NCBI GenBank assembly: GCA_022510525.1 | Contig: JAFLTH010000001.1 | Location: forward strand, 62,001-126,000 | DNA length: 64,000 bases | Origin: Lachnospiraceae bacterium | Lineage (GTDB): Bacteria > Bacillota > Clostridia > Lachnospirales > Lachnospiraceae | Reading direction: 5' to 3' | In this document: positions 52,578 to 61,164 of the stretch, in pieces | How the letters are laid out: each line of letters starts with the position of its first letter | Position numbering within the stretch: the stretch's first letter is position 1 | Position numbers and translations under genes: made by a program | The notes under the pieces: generated by a model | The model's database searches: none | What the model was told of the DNA's origin: nothing | The model's input: the letters and a program-made list of their open reading frames with translations, nothing else

Positions 52578-53628
52578 TTTTCCTTCTCCTCATTTCCTCT
52601 CGTTGCTCTGTCCTTAGAATTTTATTGAGCTTTCCGCGCTCCATCTTTAACAATACCTGATCCTTGAACTCGTCGTGGACATCGAGGAAACCGCTGTATA
52701 GATGGTTTCCGTCAACGGTGTCAAAATCATATTCCGGCCGATCGGCTATGCCGAACAGGTGATTCTTTCGTTTCTTTACGGCAGGATGTGATAAATCATA
52801 AATCTTAGTTTTATACAATATTCTGTCTGTATAAAACATCAGATCGAAAAAATCCATATACATCATCGGTGCCAGATAGGTGTATTCCTCTAGGATGCCG
52901 TTATTTTCTTCCTTATCCATAATGATTTTTAGTACAATGTGGTATGCGATGGCATCCGCATCATATTCTTCCTTTTCCGGATGCTGCTTTGTATATACCT
53001 TGCCAATACTGGGAAGATATGCGTGCGCAATCTCATGGGCCAGACTGAATGCCAGCACTGTCCAATAGCAGTCCTCTGCAAGCTGCAAAATCTGCAAATC
53101 GCCTGCCACCATCTCCAGCATTGCCCTGTTTGCGTCTTCCCCCTGCATTTCCCCGAGGATGCACACGTCGTTCATCAGATACAGCAGATACCGGAAACAG
53201 TTCCCATATATCTCTAGATCCTCAAAATCTTTTGACCATTTGAATACTGCCAGAAAAAAAGCCATCACGGTTGATTCAAATAGCTCGTCTATGTGTACGA
53301 TTGCCGGATTTTCGGTATCGTCATAGATATAGCTGTTGACGGATCTCTGGTAACGGTTATTCAACTCGATACCGTTGCCGGTGTAATTGTATTCCTTTTG
53401 GAAATACTTTTTCACCAGGGTAAACATATTCTCCAGATTATAGTGTTGCATATTTTTCCGGAGCTGTTCTTCCGTGAAATACTCGGAAAAATACTGCAGC
53501 ATCAGCTGCATTCCCCATTCCTCATTCTTCAAAGATTGGCCACCAAACTTGAAAATCTCATATTTTGACGGGGAGACCATGAATTTGTTTAATTTAGGGT
53601 GTTTTTCGTTTTCCTTATTCTTATCCAT
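52555..53628 (-). CDS. HExxH metallopeptidase-like protein C
   Basis: Protein of 357 aa. HEIAH at 198-202 is followed by EEYDAD at 220-225, nearly the arrangement of protein A (HECAH ... EFDAD). The N-terminal 190 residues are helical and the end is very basic (EQREEMRRRKNDEE). No SD motif of note. It heads a two-gene unit. Third such peptidase in the window, so this is a recurrent accessory type. Function unknown, probably defence or toxin-antitoxin-like. Confidence 0.75.
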   Translation of the reverse strand: MDKNKENEKHPKLNKFMVSPSKYEIFKFGGQSLKNEEWGMQLMLQYFSEYFTEEQLRKNMQHYNLENMFTLVKKYFQKEYNYTGNGIELNNRYQRSVNSYIYDDTENPAIVHIDELFESTVMAFFLAVFKWSKDFEDLEIYGNCFRYLLYLMNDVCILGEMQGEDANRAMLEMVAGDLQILQLAEDCYWTVLAFSLAHEIAHAYLPSIGKVYTKQHPEKEEYDADAIAYHIVLKIIMDKEENNGILEEYTYLAPMMYMDFFDLMFYTDRILYKTKIYDLSHPAVKKRKNHLFGIADRPEYDFDTVDGNHLYSGFLDVHDEFKDQVLLKMERGKLNKILRTEQREEMRRRKNDEETGE

Positions 53629-53838
53629 CTATCTACATCACCTTATCTTAAGTATAACACAATATTTAAAAAGGTGACAAAGCTAAACCTTTCCCACTTC
53701 TGCGTTACCAATGTATTAAAATGAAATATCCCTTGTCTACCTTTATATAGCAATCATATTTGTAACAAATAGGACAAAAGCATCTTCATTTCCTATTATG
53801 TCTTCACTCCCGAAACTACAGTGATTATATAGAATAAC
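53629..53838. other. Spacer after metallopeptidase C
   Basis: AT-rich; nothing recognisable apart from a weak promoter-like AT stretch that could drive the minus-strand peptidase gene. Confidence 0.35.
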
Positions 53839-53985
53839 CTATTGGATTACTTCCCAACTATTTCCTATCTCTGTAAATGTCAGATGCTCCTTCAGACCGC
53901 TCTCTATTTCCATTCTGCCTTCATAGCTTATAAGCGTTGCCTTAACATCTCCTTTCCCTGCCGACCTTTTCCACTGTAAAAAAAG
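53839..53985 (-). pseudogene. 3' fragment of an unknown gene
   Basis: A frame ending at 53839 reads KGDVKATLISYEGRMEIESG and ends TFTEIGNSWEVIQ, with coding-like composition but no start or upstream part; it emerges directly from the terminator hairpin at 53977. It looks like the tail of a lost protein. Confidence 0.35.
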
Positions 53986-54012
53986 ACAGATGAGACATCT
54001 CTTTCTGTCTTT
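53977..54012 (-). terminator. Terminator of agr locus 2
   Basis: AAAGACAGA (53982-53990) pairs with TCTGTCTTT (54004-54012), with an eight-T run on the minus strand, about 80 bases after the agrB stop. Confidence 0.78.
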
Positions 54013-54089
54013 GCGCTGCCAGTTTCACTAGCGACTTTTATTCTGTTTGCATACCACTTTCCTATCAAAACGGGAATCTCACTATTCAA

Positions 54090-54674
54090 TTAAGGGGATT
54101 GCTTTAAGGACTCTAACTTCCCAAGAACAGTTAGTATGGTAACCATTGTAAACCCTATTGTATACAGCTTAACCAGATACCATCCTCCCAGCCCTGATGT
54201 AACTGCGTATATAATAATAAAGGCTAAGGAAATTATTTTAAGCCTGCGTCGAAAGTAAGTAATATCTTCTGCGTCTAATCTTCTGTTTATATGCTGGATA
54301 GGCGACAATATCAGTAACAAAATCAGATCAAGGACTGAAACTACCGTCATGCCCCACCAAGTAAAACTTAGCTTAGTTGCAAGAAGAGATAAAAAAATAA
54401 CAGCGCATGAAAACAGGTAGCATCCAATTCTCGTTTTGGCGTGGAAACCACCTGTATTGCGCCGAAAAGCATAAAGAATTGAAAAAACAATCACGAATTC
54501 AAGAAATTTATTCATACATAGAGCTATTACGATATAAGAGACATAGTGAACTGCCTTTAATATGGTAACTTCCAGTCCAAACTTATAAGCTTCCACATCA
54601 ACCATATCTATCGACTTGTCCTCAACTAACCCATATATAATTCTGTCAATTAAATTTCTATATTTCTCGCCCAC
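54090..54674 (-). CDS. agrB: AgrB-type peptide-processing membrane protease (locus 2)
   Basis: Membrane protein of 194 aa with RRNTGGFH (catalytic His) and a following Cys in the next helix (GCYLFSCAV), four to five hydrophobic segments and the usual length. It starts at GTG 54674, whose G is also the last base of the agrD stop (TAGTG), so agrD and agrB are translationally coupled. It should cleave AgrD2 and form its thiolactone. Distinct in sequence from AgrB of locus 1, so the two signals should be separate. Confidence 0.87.
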   Translation of the reverse strand: MGEKYRNLIDRIIYGLVEDKSIDMVDVEAYKFGLEVTILKAVHYVSYIVIALCMNKFLEFVIVFSILYAFRRNTGGFHAKTRIGCYLFSCAVIFLSLLATKLSFTWWGMTVVSVLDLILLLILSPIQHINRRLDAEDITYFRRRLKIISLAFIIIYAVTSGLGGWYLVKLYTIGFTMVTILTVLGKLESLKQSP

Positions 54675-54814
54675 TATTTTTTCTTTATGTCCTTAAACTT
54701 TTTTGCGGAATCAGGCACACGCGGCTGAAAGCCAAAAATTGCGCATGCGCTATCCATTTCCTTTTGAATATTTTTTTTAATGACAGCGGAAATAATTTTA
54801 GATGTTTTCTTCAT
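54674..54814 (-). CDS. agrD: AgrD-type cyclic peptide precursor (locus 2)
   Basis: Precursor of 46 aa. AAAGGAGATG lies before ATG 54814. The basic leader (KKTSKIISAVIKKNIQKE) leads to DSACAIFG, then FQPRVP and a Lys-rich tail. By the family rule Cys and four following residues form the ring (C-A-I-F-G), with FQPRVP as the start of the removed tail. Coupled to agrB by one shared base. Too short for normal gene finders. Confidence 0.85.
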   Translation of the reverse strand: MKKTSKIISAVIKKNIQKEMDSACAIFGFQPRVPDSAKKFKDIKKK

Positions 54815-55083
54815 TTTCTCATCTCCTTTTTTTTGATAAATTTTACCAAATTTATATAGTATTAATCAATAATTTTTCTAAAATGTACAACTTTTTGTCC
54901 TGATGTACAACCTGTTACTAAATATAATTAATGTCGTAAATATGAGCATATCAAATAATAGGATTGTTAATCTTTACAAATAGTCTATCAAACTGCCACA
55001 TCATTTTCAATAAGATAGCAATTTTAGCATAAAAAGCTGATAATTTAGTTCCCAGCCGCCTATTTCCCGACATTACCTTTCAT

Positions 55084-56382
55084 TTATTCATCAACCCTAT
55101 TCAAAACAATATCGCATACAAGCAACTGATTAGTATATTTATATATGATGCTTCCTAAATAATCTTCTACACACTTCTGTATATTTAATAATCCGATGCC
55201 ATTTCTTTTTTCGTTATTGCTATCAATTCTTCCGTTCTTTATAACTACGAATTTATCTACACTGTTTTCTATTCTAATAGAAAGCATTTCATTATATTCT
55301 TTAATATATAGGCCGATATATTTTTTTTCAGTGCATTTTTTATTTGCCTCTAATGCATTGTCAATCAGATTTCCAAATAAAGTTGTTATATCTATAGGCT
55401 TCATATAACTTATATCAACATCATCTATTTCTATTTTAAATGAAATTCCACTACTGTCTGCCACTCTTTTTTTGTCTGACAACAGACAATTTAATACCGG
55501 ATTATCAGTATACCTAAAAGGTACAAGTGGCTGCAACATTTTTCGGATCTGTTCCGTATAATTGAGAGCTTCTCTTTTTAAATTCTCCTGATATAATCCC
55601 TCAATCATTTTCATATGCTTATCAACATCATGTAAAATAGCCATAGCTTCTTTATATTTCTCTCTTTGTATCTCATATTTGTCATATTGAAGCTTCTCCT
55701 GCTGTTCCATCATCTCTAATTGCATCCTATAATAATTTCGCTCATCTGAAAACTTTATAAAAGACAGCAAGTACATATTAGCGAAAATTGTACTTCCCAC
55801 AATAACCATCAGAATCAATGGATTTTCTCTATCAGAGATAACCGCAATAATTAACACATTGACAACACTATATAAAAACATTATTAAATATAGAATATAT
55901 TGTGTTTTTGTACGCAAGAAGCTTTTTTTCCATAACCGACTAAAAACCGCATAGTATAAAAATAGTAATACAATCTTTGAAAAAGCTGTTTCAATACTTT
56001 TTTGAATCTCTGTGCTCTGTGGAATTATTTGCATAATTTCCATGATTAAATCAATCAAAAAAACTCCTAATGCTTCTGCCACGCCTATAACCATAAATAA
56101 TGCTTCCGATTCAAATATGCGCATGAATTTTCTGTCATTTTCCTCATAATAAAAGAAATAACTTACAAACCCAATCCAGGTTACATTTGCAAGCAAATTA
56201 AGTAAAGGGCTCATTATCATATTTATTGGTGTAACAATAGCTATACTTACTATTGGCAGTAATACATATAACAGTTTTCTGTTATAAGATTTTAAGTATC
56301 TATCATTAAAAAACTGAAACAATAAGCTTACTAGAATTACACAAGATATAAATGAACAGAACAATAAAATTAATGAATCCAT
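55084..56382 (-). CDS. agrC: AgrC-like GHKL sensor kinase (locus 2)
   Basis: Protein of 432 aa: six or seven membrane helices in the first 210 residues, coil, then kinase with His in MAILHDVDKHMK, N-box LFGNLIDNALEAN and glycine box GIGLLNIQKCVEDY. It follows agrA by three bases. It should sense the AgrD2 peptide. About 270 bases separate it from agrD; that stretch is AT-rich and could hold an extra promoter for agrDB. Confidence 0.86.
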   Translation of the reverse strand: MDSLILLFCSFISCVILVSLLFQFFNDRYLKSYNRKLLYVLLPIVSIAIVTPINMIMSPLLNLLANVTWIGFVSYFFYYEENDRKFMRIFESEALFMVIGVAEALGVFLIDLIMEIMQIIPQSTEIQKSIETAFSKIVLLFLYYAVFSRLWKKSFLRTKTQYILYLIMFLYSVVNVLIIAVISDRENPLILMVIVGSTIFANMYLLSFIKFSDERNYYRMQLEMMEQQEKLQYDKYEIQREKYKEAMAILHDVDKHMKMIEGLYQENLKREALNYTEQIRKMLQPLVPFRYTDNPVLNCLLSDKKRVADSSGISFKIEIDDVDISYMKPIDITTLFGNLIDNALEANKKCTEKKYIGLYIKEYNEMLSIRIENSVDKFVVIKNGRIDSNNEKRNGIGLLNIQKCVEDYLGSIIYKYTNQLLVCDIVLNRVDE

Positions 56383-56385
56383 ATC

Positions 56386-57135
56386 CTAATGAAATGAATC
56401 ATGCAGGTATTCATTTATCCTTTCTTTAAATTCTTTGACTCTCCTTTGTGACAACGGCACATTTCCGCCAGTATCCAGTAAAACGTTATACATCTTAATC
56501 CGAGTAACCCTCTCTAGGTTAACCAGTATCCCACGACAGCACATCTCAAAGCCTAAAGGCTGCATTTTTTCCTCCAGTCTGTTCATTGTCTCGGAATATA
56601 TGTACTCTGTTGATTTTGTCACAATCTTAATTTCTTTCTGCATTTTTATATACTCGAAATATACAATCTCCTTCACGGGGATTGATACTATAGATTTTAC
56701 CACGTCTGTACCATCATGGCTGTACCGAACATTATGGAAATCCATCATAAGATCCTGTGTCCCCTCGCTGTCCTCAAAGAATTCTTTGATTTGCGCCTCA
56801 ACAGCTGGAGTTTTTAAGGGCTTTTCCAAAAATGCAAATGCGTGTGTCCGGTTTATCGCCTCCTGACAGTACTGTCCGAAGTTTGTCTGGAAGATAATCT
56901 TTGTAGCACGGTTCTTACGATGTATATGCTTGCCGATATCTATCCCATTTTCATCATTCATTACAATGTCCAGGAATATCAAATGAAAAAGCGATGCTGC
57001 CTGCATTAAGCTCTCGCCAGATTCGTATTCCTGTATATCGTAGCTCACAGAATATTTGCCCAACACTTCCTGGAGTATGGACTTCAATTGTATAATATCC
57101 TTTTTCTCGTCATCGCAAATTGCTATGTTTATCAT
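56386..57135 (-). CDS. agrA: AgrA-like LytTR response regulator (locus 2)
   Basis: Protein of 249 aa starting MINIAICDDE. Receiver domain with Asp in LIFLDIVMNDENG, LytTR domain from about residue 145 (EIVYFEYIKMQKEI, then NVPLSQRRVKEF). ATG 57135 is preferred; AGGGGA is too close to the ATG at 57141. First gene of the agr operon 2. In front of it are related inverted sequences (ATTACAATGTAAT, CAATGTAATAGTAATG) that may be its binding sites. Confidence 0.86.
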   Translation of the reverse strand: MINIAICDDEKKDIIQLKSILQEVLGKYSVSYDIQEYESGESLMQAASLFHLIFLDIVMNDENGIDIGKHIHRKNRATKIIFQTNFGQYCQEAINRTHAFAFLEKPLKTPAVEAQIKEFFEDSEGTQDLMMDFHNVRYSHDGTDVVKSIVSIPVKEIVYFEYIKMQKEIKIVTKSTEYIYSETMNRLEEKMQPLGFEMCCRGILVNLERVTRIKMYNVLLDTGGNVPLSQRRVKEFKERINEYLHDSFH

Positions 57136-57257
57136 GTTCATTCCCCTATTACAATGTAATGCTATTGTTTACTATTATACATTCATATATTACATAATTC
57201 TACATATATTTTAATTATACTAGCAATGTAATAGTAATGCAAATGGGGACATCACAA

Positions 57258-57289
57258 CAAGACCCCGGTTCCTAAAAACCGGGGCCTTG
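57258..57289 (-). terminator. Hairpin after the cold-shock operon
   Basis: CAAG-CCCCGGTT pairs with AACCGGGG-CTTG with one mismatch; it follows the 29-aa gene and precedes the agr 2 promoter. The T-run is weak. Confidence 0.65.
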
Positions 57290-57294
57290 TGACT

Positions 57295-57384
57295 TTATGC
57301 TCTTTTTCTTAAAACAGCGCAGGTAATGGCACCTATCACAGTTGTAACCAGTGCTGCTATTGCAAACTTTGTTCCTGTCTTCAT
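57295..57384 (-). CDS. 29-aa membrane peptide coupled to cold-shock gene
   Basis: A 29-codon gene whose ATG shares a base with the stop of the cold-shock gene (TAATG), with AGGAGAG upstream. It reads MKTGTKFAIAALVTTVIGA and ends RKRA: one membrane helix and positive ends on both sides. It may be a small membrane regulator or a toxin-like peptide. Too short for most gene finders. Confidence 0.6.
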   Translation of the reverse strand: MKTGTKFAIAALVTTVIGAITCAVLRKRA

Positions 57385-57620
57385 TATTCTTCCTCTCCTT
57401 CCGTAATAATAGTAACATCTTTAGCTACCGTGCGTCCGTGCTCATCCTCGTCCTGGACGAAGGAAACAGTCTGCCCTGCCTTGAGCCTCTTGAAACCATC
57501 CATATTGACATTTGAGAAATGGACAAAGCAATCTACACCGTCTTCATCGGAAATAAACCCGTAGCCCTTTCTCACATCAAACCATTTAACGGTTCCTTTC
57601 ATTAAATTACTCTTTGCCAT
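57384..57620 (-). CDS. Cold-shock protein, CspA family
   Basis: RNA-binding OB-fold protein of 78 aa: KGTVKWFDVRKGYGFIS holds RNP-1, DCFVHFSN is RNP-2, and the end is acidic. It acts as an RNA chaperone. I prefer ATG 57620, since the GTG at 57632 touches the AAAGGAG site. It is coupled to a 29-aa peptide gene and preceded by the tRNA-like sequence. Confidence 0.92.
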   Translation of the reverse strand: MAKSNLMKGTVKWFDVRKGYGFISDEDGVDCFVHFSNVNMDGFKRLKAGQTVSFVQDEDEHGRTVAKDVTIITEGEEE

Positions 57621-57678
57621 AAACTTACTCACTCCTTTTCTTCCTTATTTAATCTATATCGTGTATGGCGACACGAAA

Positions 57679-57718
57679 AGGGCATGGCGGATTCGAACCG
57701 CCTGTACCATCCTGCCCT
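57679..57718 (-). other. tRNA-like mini element (T-arm plus acceptor)
   Basis: On the minus strand AGGGCA, a nine-base spacer, a canonical T-arm (GGCGG-TTCGAAT-CCGCC) and then ATGCCCT with T tail. The ends pair as an acceptor stem. D-arm and anticodon arm are missing. It may be a tRNA 3'-end fragment (att-type scar), a tRNA mimic, or the terminator of the secreted-protein gene that ends at 57725. Confidence 0.5.
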
Positions 57719-57724
57719 CCGCCG

Positions 57725-59494
57725 TTATTTTTTCGGCGCAATATGCCAGTCTGACCACAGATTTCCGCTGATCTGCACAGAGTCTGTCAGGTTTGCAGAC
57801 AGCATTCCGTCTGGAGTCCAGCTATCCATGACATAGGTATACGCGGTATAGCTTCCGTCCGGCATCCAGATTGGGGAAAAATGCGTCCGTCTTCCATAGG
57901 TGGAATACTCATTGCTTTTGAACTGATACTCCGCCTCCATTCCGCTGCTCACCTGCTCAAGCAGCCTCCAATAAGTCCTGTAATAGAACTCAGGGAAATA
58001 GGAAACCGCTGTCTGCGAACCGGTGACTGCCGAAGACTGATTTGTTGTTGTCGTTGAATGGACCGTGACGTTGACACCGTATCCGCTCTTAATCGTAGAG
58101 CCGTCAACCGTAGGGTTTTTATCGTCCGGCGACAGGTCCATAGATGCGCTCATCGAAGCACTGTAATGCTCCAGATCAAACTCCCACCAGCCTTCATCTA
58201 CCCACTCGCCGTCATCCACCCAGCTTCCATGATTTGTTGTACATCCTTCAAGGCAGGAATCGCTGTGTGGTTGAGAATGCCAGTTCCAGTCACTGTGCCA
58301 TACCCAGTGTTCCTGCCACCAGGGAGCCCAGATGCTCCAATACGCACTGTCTTTCGCCGGATTTTCCGGGATTTCTGCGTTAGACCGGGAGTAGGAATTA
58401 TTTCTGTCGTTGGCAGTGGGGTTGGGCGGATCGTTCCCATCAAGATCAACAATCCTTGCCGTAATACTGCCCTGTCCCGGCGAACCACTCCCGCTTGCGC
58501 TGACCGTGATGGTAATTATTTGCGGAGTAGACGGCGTCCTCCATCTCACCCATGCAAGCTGTGACGCGTCTTCCGGATAATAGACATTAGATACAGTATA
58601 GCTCCTTCCATCAATATGAAACGTCACATTAACCGGATGGTCGGGATCTGACTGTCCACCGGAAATGGTAACGGCAGTAATGACCTCCGTATCGACCCTG
58701 TACTCATAATCTACAGATTCCAGTTCCGGAGATGTGTCTATCTCATTAAAGCGCACGATACCTATTCCTAAGGAAGAGATAATGGTCTCGTTGGAAACGC
58801 GATCTGTCTTTGAGCCTGTCCAAGCTGGGAAGCCCAAATCTGATTTTTCAAGAAAAATCGCAAGGGGCAGATTTTTGTGTGAGAGCGATGGCATTTTACT
58901 CTGCATCAGACCGCTAAGCATACGATCATACATAGCTGCTTCTGTTGCGGTCATTGCTGTCCTTGCACCTTGGAATGTCACATATGCAAGTGGTTCCACC
59001 AGCAGCTTGTAATCCCCGCTTATTAACGTGTCAAAATCAAAGCCACAGTAACCAGCAATGCCGCGGATTATCTGCTCGTCCGTAAAATACCTTTTAATCT
59101 GAGCTATGTTGCTGCCTCCAGAAGATGTGCTGATGACACTAGGAAGCGGCTGACCCGGATTTATATATGTGTAAGTTCCTGTATTAGGTATCAAAGAAGC
59201 TCCTCCGCGGTATGCGACCTTGCTCCTTTTGGCAAAATGCAACACGATGTTTCCGGGATTGACATTGGTAAGATCCACAGATGCGGATACTGCAGTCCCA
59301 TCAGATGCCCGGACAACTGTGACCCTCACACCCTCATCTCCATTGACCCACTTATTGGTGCTAGTACCTGTCCCAAAACCTCCACCGCCACCGTCCATGT
59401 TCCCTTCGCCCGCGGCAAGCACTGTTTCTGTTCCTGAAAAGGACAAAAATAAAAGCAACATGAGTAAACATGTTGCTTTCCTTCGGATTTTCAT
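57725..59494 (-). CDS. Secreted Tad-cluster surface protein
   Basis: Protein of 589 aa with a signal peptide (RRKATCLLMLLLFLSFSG, cut near AAG at about 29), a Gly-rich start, a mainly beta-rich body (repeats like VTFHIDGRSYTV) and a striking Trp/His-rich stretch around 390-430 (WSIWAPWWQEHWVWHSD), near CLEGC. No LPXTG motif. It is the last gene of the Tad-like cluster. It may be a tip or host-contact protein of the pilus or channel. Family unknown. Confidence 0.72.
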   Translation of the reverse strand: MKIRRKATCLLMLLLFLSFSGTETVLAAGEGNMDGGGGGFGTGTSTNKWVNGDEGVRVTVVRASDGTAVSASVDLTNVNPGNIVLHFAKRSKVAYRGGASLIPNTGTYTYINPGQPLPSVISTSSGGSNIAQIKRYFTDEQIIRGIAGYCGFDFDTLISGDYKLLVEPLAYVTFQGARTAMTATEAAMYDRMLSGLMQSKMPSLSHKNLPLAIFLEKSDLGFPAWTGSKTDRVSNETIISSLGIGIVRFNEIDTSPELESVDYEYRVDTEVITAVTISGGQSDPDHPVNVTFHIDGRSYTVSNVYYPEDASQLAWVRWRTPSTPQIITITVSASGSGSPGQGSITARIVDLDGNDPPNPTANDRNNSYSRSNAEIPENPAKDSAYWSIWAPWWQEHWVWHSDWNWHSQPHSDSCLEGCTTNHGSWVDDGEWVDEGWWEFDLEHYSASMSASMDLSPDDKNPTVDGSTIKSGYGVNVTVHSTTTTNQSSAVTGSQTAVSYFPEFYYRTYWRLLEQVSSGMEAEYQFKSNEYSTYGRRTHFSPIWMPDGSYTAYTYVMDSWTPDGMLSANLTDSVQISGNLWSDWHIAPKK

Positions 59495-59545
59495 ATAAAA
59501 CCTCGCTTTCTACAAAAAGAGGACGCCCTACGGCGCCCTCCCTGT

Positions 59546-60133
59546 TTAGTCCATAATCCCTATTGTGTTTCCGTTCTCATAGATGTCGCCTGCCTGTGTG
59601 CCGGATGTACCGCCGCCTTCATAATCTAACCAGCCGAAGCCCTCTATGTAAATCTTACCATCCCGTACCTCTCCGTTTCGAGGGTTGCTTGATGTTCCTG
59701 TTCCACTTGACCCAGAGTTGCTGGATGTGTCCGACGAATTCGCAGGGATCTCCTTGTTTTCTGGCTTTTCACTGGAGCTGCTCTGTTCGGTTTCCGTAAC
59801 CTCCGCCGGCGGCTCGCTGGGCTTGATTTCCTCAGTCTTTACCGGGTCGTTCTGGATGGACTGGGTAGTATCATCTGCTTCGGAAGTTTTCACTGAATCA
59901 ATCGGCTTGGTGGAGATTGCAAGCTCCTCAGTATCCTGCTCTGTCAGTTTCTCAGACTCTGCATTGATAATCAAATCCTCATCATCCTCGGTTACCACCA
60001 GATTTTCGACTGCTACCTCAACTGGCGTGTCTGTTTTCAAGGTAAAGCGTATACCGCAGAAAGCACCTGCTCCTACTACGATCAATGCTACAACTAATGC
60101 AATCTTTTTTGTCTTATCATTCCACTTTTTCAT
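59546..60133 (-). CDS. DUF6550-like membrane-anchored protein
   Basis: Protein of 195 aa: a short cytoplasmic Lys-rich start, one membrane segment (about 11-31), a long low-complexity Ser/Thr/Glu/Pro part and a small conserved end (DGKIYIEGFGWLDYEGGG, then GNTIGIMD). I recognise the DUF6550 pattern of Lachnospiraceae elements. AAGGAGG before ATG 60133. It is likely exposed outside, as part of the Tad-like apparatus. Confidence 0.75.
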   Translation of the reverse strand: MKKWNDKTKKIALVVALIVVGAGAFCGIRFTLKTDTPVEVAVENLVVTEDDEDLIINAESEKLTEQDTEELAISTKPIDSVKTSEADDTTQSIQNDPVKTEEIKPSEPPAEVTETEQSSSSEKPENKEIPANSSDTSSNSGSSGTGTSSNPRNGEVRDGKIYIEGFGWLDYEGGGTSGTQAGDIYENGNTIGIMD

Positions 60134-60211
60134 AAAATCCCTCCTTGTTTCTTTTTCTGACTTTATTGTAATATACTCTCATCCATATGTCTAATTTTCA
60201 GCAAATTATTT

Positions 60212-60754
60212 TTAAAATTTAGGAGTATATGCGGCTTTACACCAGACGGTGATTTTCATGTCCGGTAACACTTTCTTCAGGAAGGATATCGGAACCTCAA
60301 GCCTTACTGAAGCCTCAGCTTCAAACGAGCTTGTATCGCCGGAAGCCAGTCCCGCATTGTGGATATATACCTTTAAGTCCGTAATACGGAACTCTGTCGC
60401 CCCATTTGAACCTACTTTACAGTGGTATCCGCTATCTTCCTCTAAGCCGAGCAGTCCGTCGAGCCTCCCATATATATCCCCATAGTCCAAACTCTCCTCA
60501 AAAGAACCATCCGTCGGCTGGTATCCGGCCGCATATCCCTCACGAACTGCATGGTATACGTCCGCATAGTTGTCGTTTATGGTGGATATTACTGCCTCCT
60601 GCATTGCGTCCTTCACGCCTGCACATACAATCATAAGCCTTGCAAACTGTATGATTACAAGGACAAGCATCAGCAACCCAAGCGTAACCGCGGCAGCAAG
60701 CGGCATCCCGTTTCCTTCTTTATTATAAAGGATTCCCTTGCATTTTCTTGTCAT
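60212..60754 (-). CDS. TadE/TadG-like pseudopilin
   Basis: Protein of 180 aa: after a basic start (RKCKGILYNKEG) comes a hydrophobic helix (AAAVTLGLLMLVLVIIQFA) with the form of the TadE/pilin class, and a beta-rich outside part. It overlaps the next (upstream) gene by four bases and thus belongs to the pilus operon. The usual cleavage Gly-x-x-Glu is unclear (EGNGM). Role: minor pilin or scaffold. Confidence 0.7.
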   Translation of the reverse strand: MTRKCKGILYNKEGNGMPLAAAVTLGLLMLVLVIIQFARLMIVCAGVKDAMQEAVISTINDNYADVYHAVREGYAAGYQPTDGSFEESLDYGDIYGRLDGLLGLEEDSGYHCKVGSNGATEFRITDLKVYIHNAGLASGDTSSFEAEASVRLEVPISFLKKVLPDMKITVWCKAAYTPKF

Positions 60755-61155
60755 TTATGGTACACCTCGCTTTTTCCGCTTGCCCTCGCCTTAAGCTGAA
60801 CTGGAAATGAATCGAAACCACCGAACAGTCCGATGTTCCTATCTAAAGTGAGAGTTACCGTTACCTCCTCGTTCAGCTGGATATTTCCCGTCTTTGACCA
60901 AGATACAGATGGGCGTAGTCCCGTTTTTTCGTTCAAAACATGCTCCCTGTTACTTGTTTCCGAGCCTACGCATCCTGCTATTTCCGCTTCCCTTATCAGT
61001 TCGTCCGCAAAATTATCAAGCTGCATCTTCACCACATATATCGGATAAACACGTACCGCAAGTGCAATCACCAGCATTGCACACATCACCAGCACGACGG
61101 TATCTATATAACCCTCGCCACTTTTGTTTAATATTTTTTTAAATTTTTCCTTCAT
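60751..61155 (-). CDS. DUF4320-like pseudopilin
   Basis: Protein of 134 aa: short basic start with GEGYIDTVV, a helix (VLVMCAMLVIALAVRVYPIYV) and a beta-rich end. I recognise the DUF4320 pattern, a TadE-related family of clostridial elements. It is coupled to the TadE-like gene by a four-base overlap and follows the TadC-like gene by nine bases. Confidence 0.78.
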   Translation of the reverse strand: MKEKFKKILNKSGEGYIDTVVLVMCAMLVIALAVRVYPIYVVKMQLDNFADELIREAEIAGCVGSETSNREHVLNEKTGLRPSVSWSKTGNIQLNEEVTVTLTLDRNIGLFGGFDSFPVQLKARASGKSEVYHK

Positions 61156-61164
61156 AGGTGCCTC

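Noticed and set aside
58058..58564. 168-codon plus-strand ORF opposite the secreted protein
   Set aside because: Antisense shadow with Arg/Pro-rich composition and no start signal.
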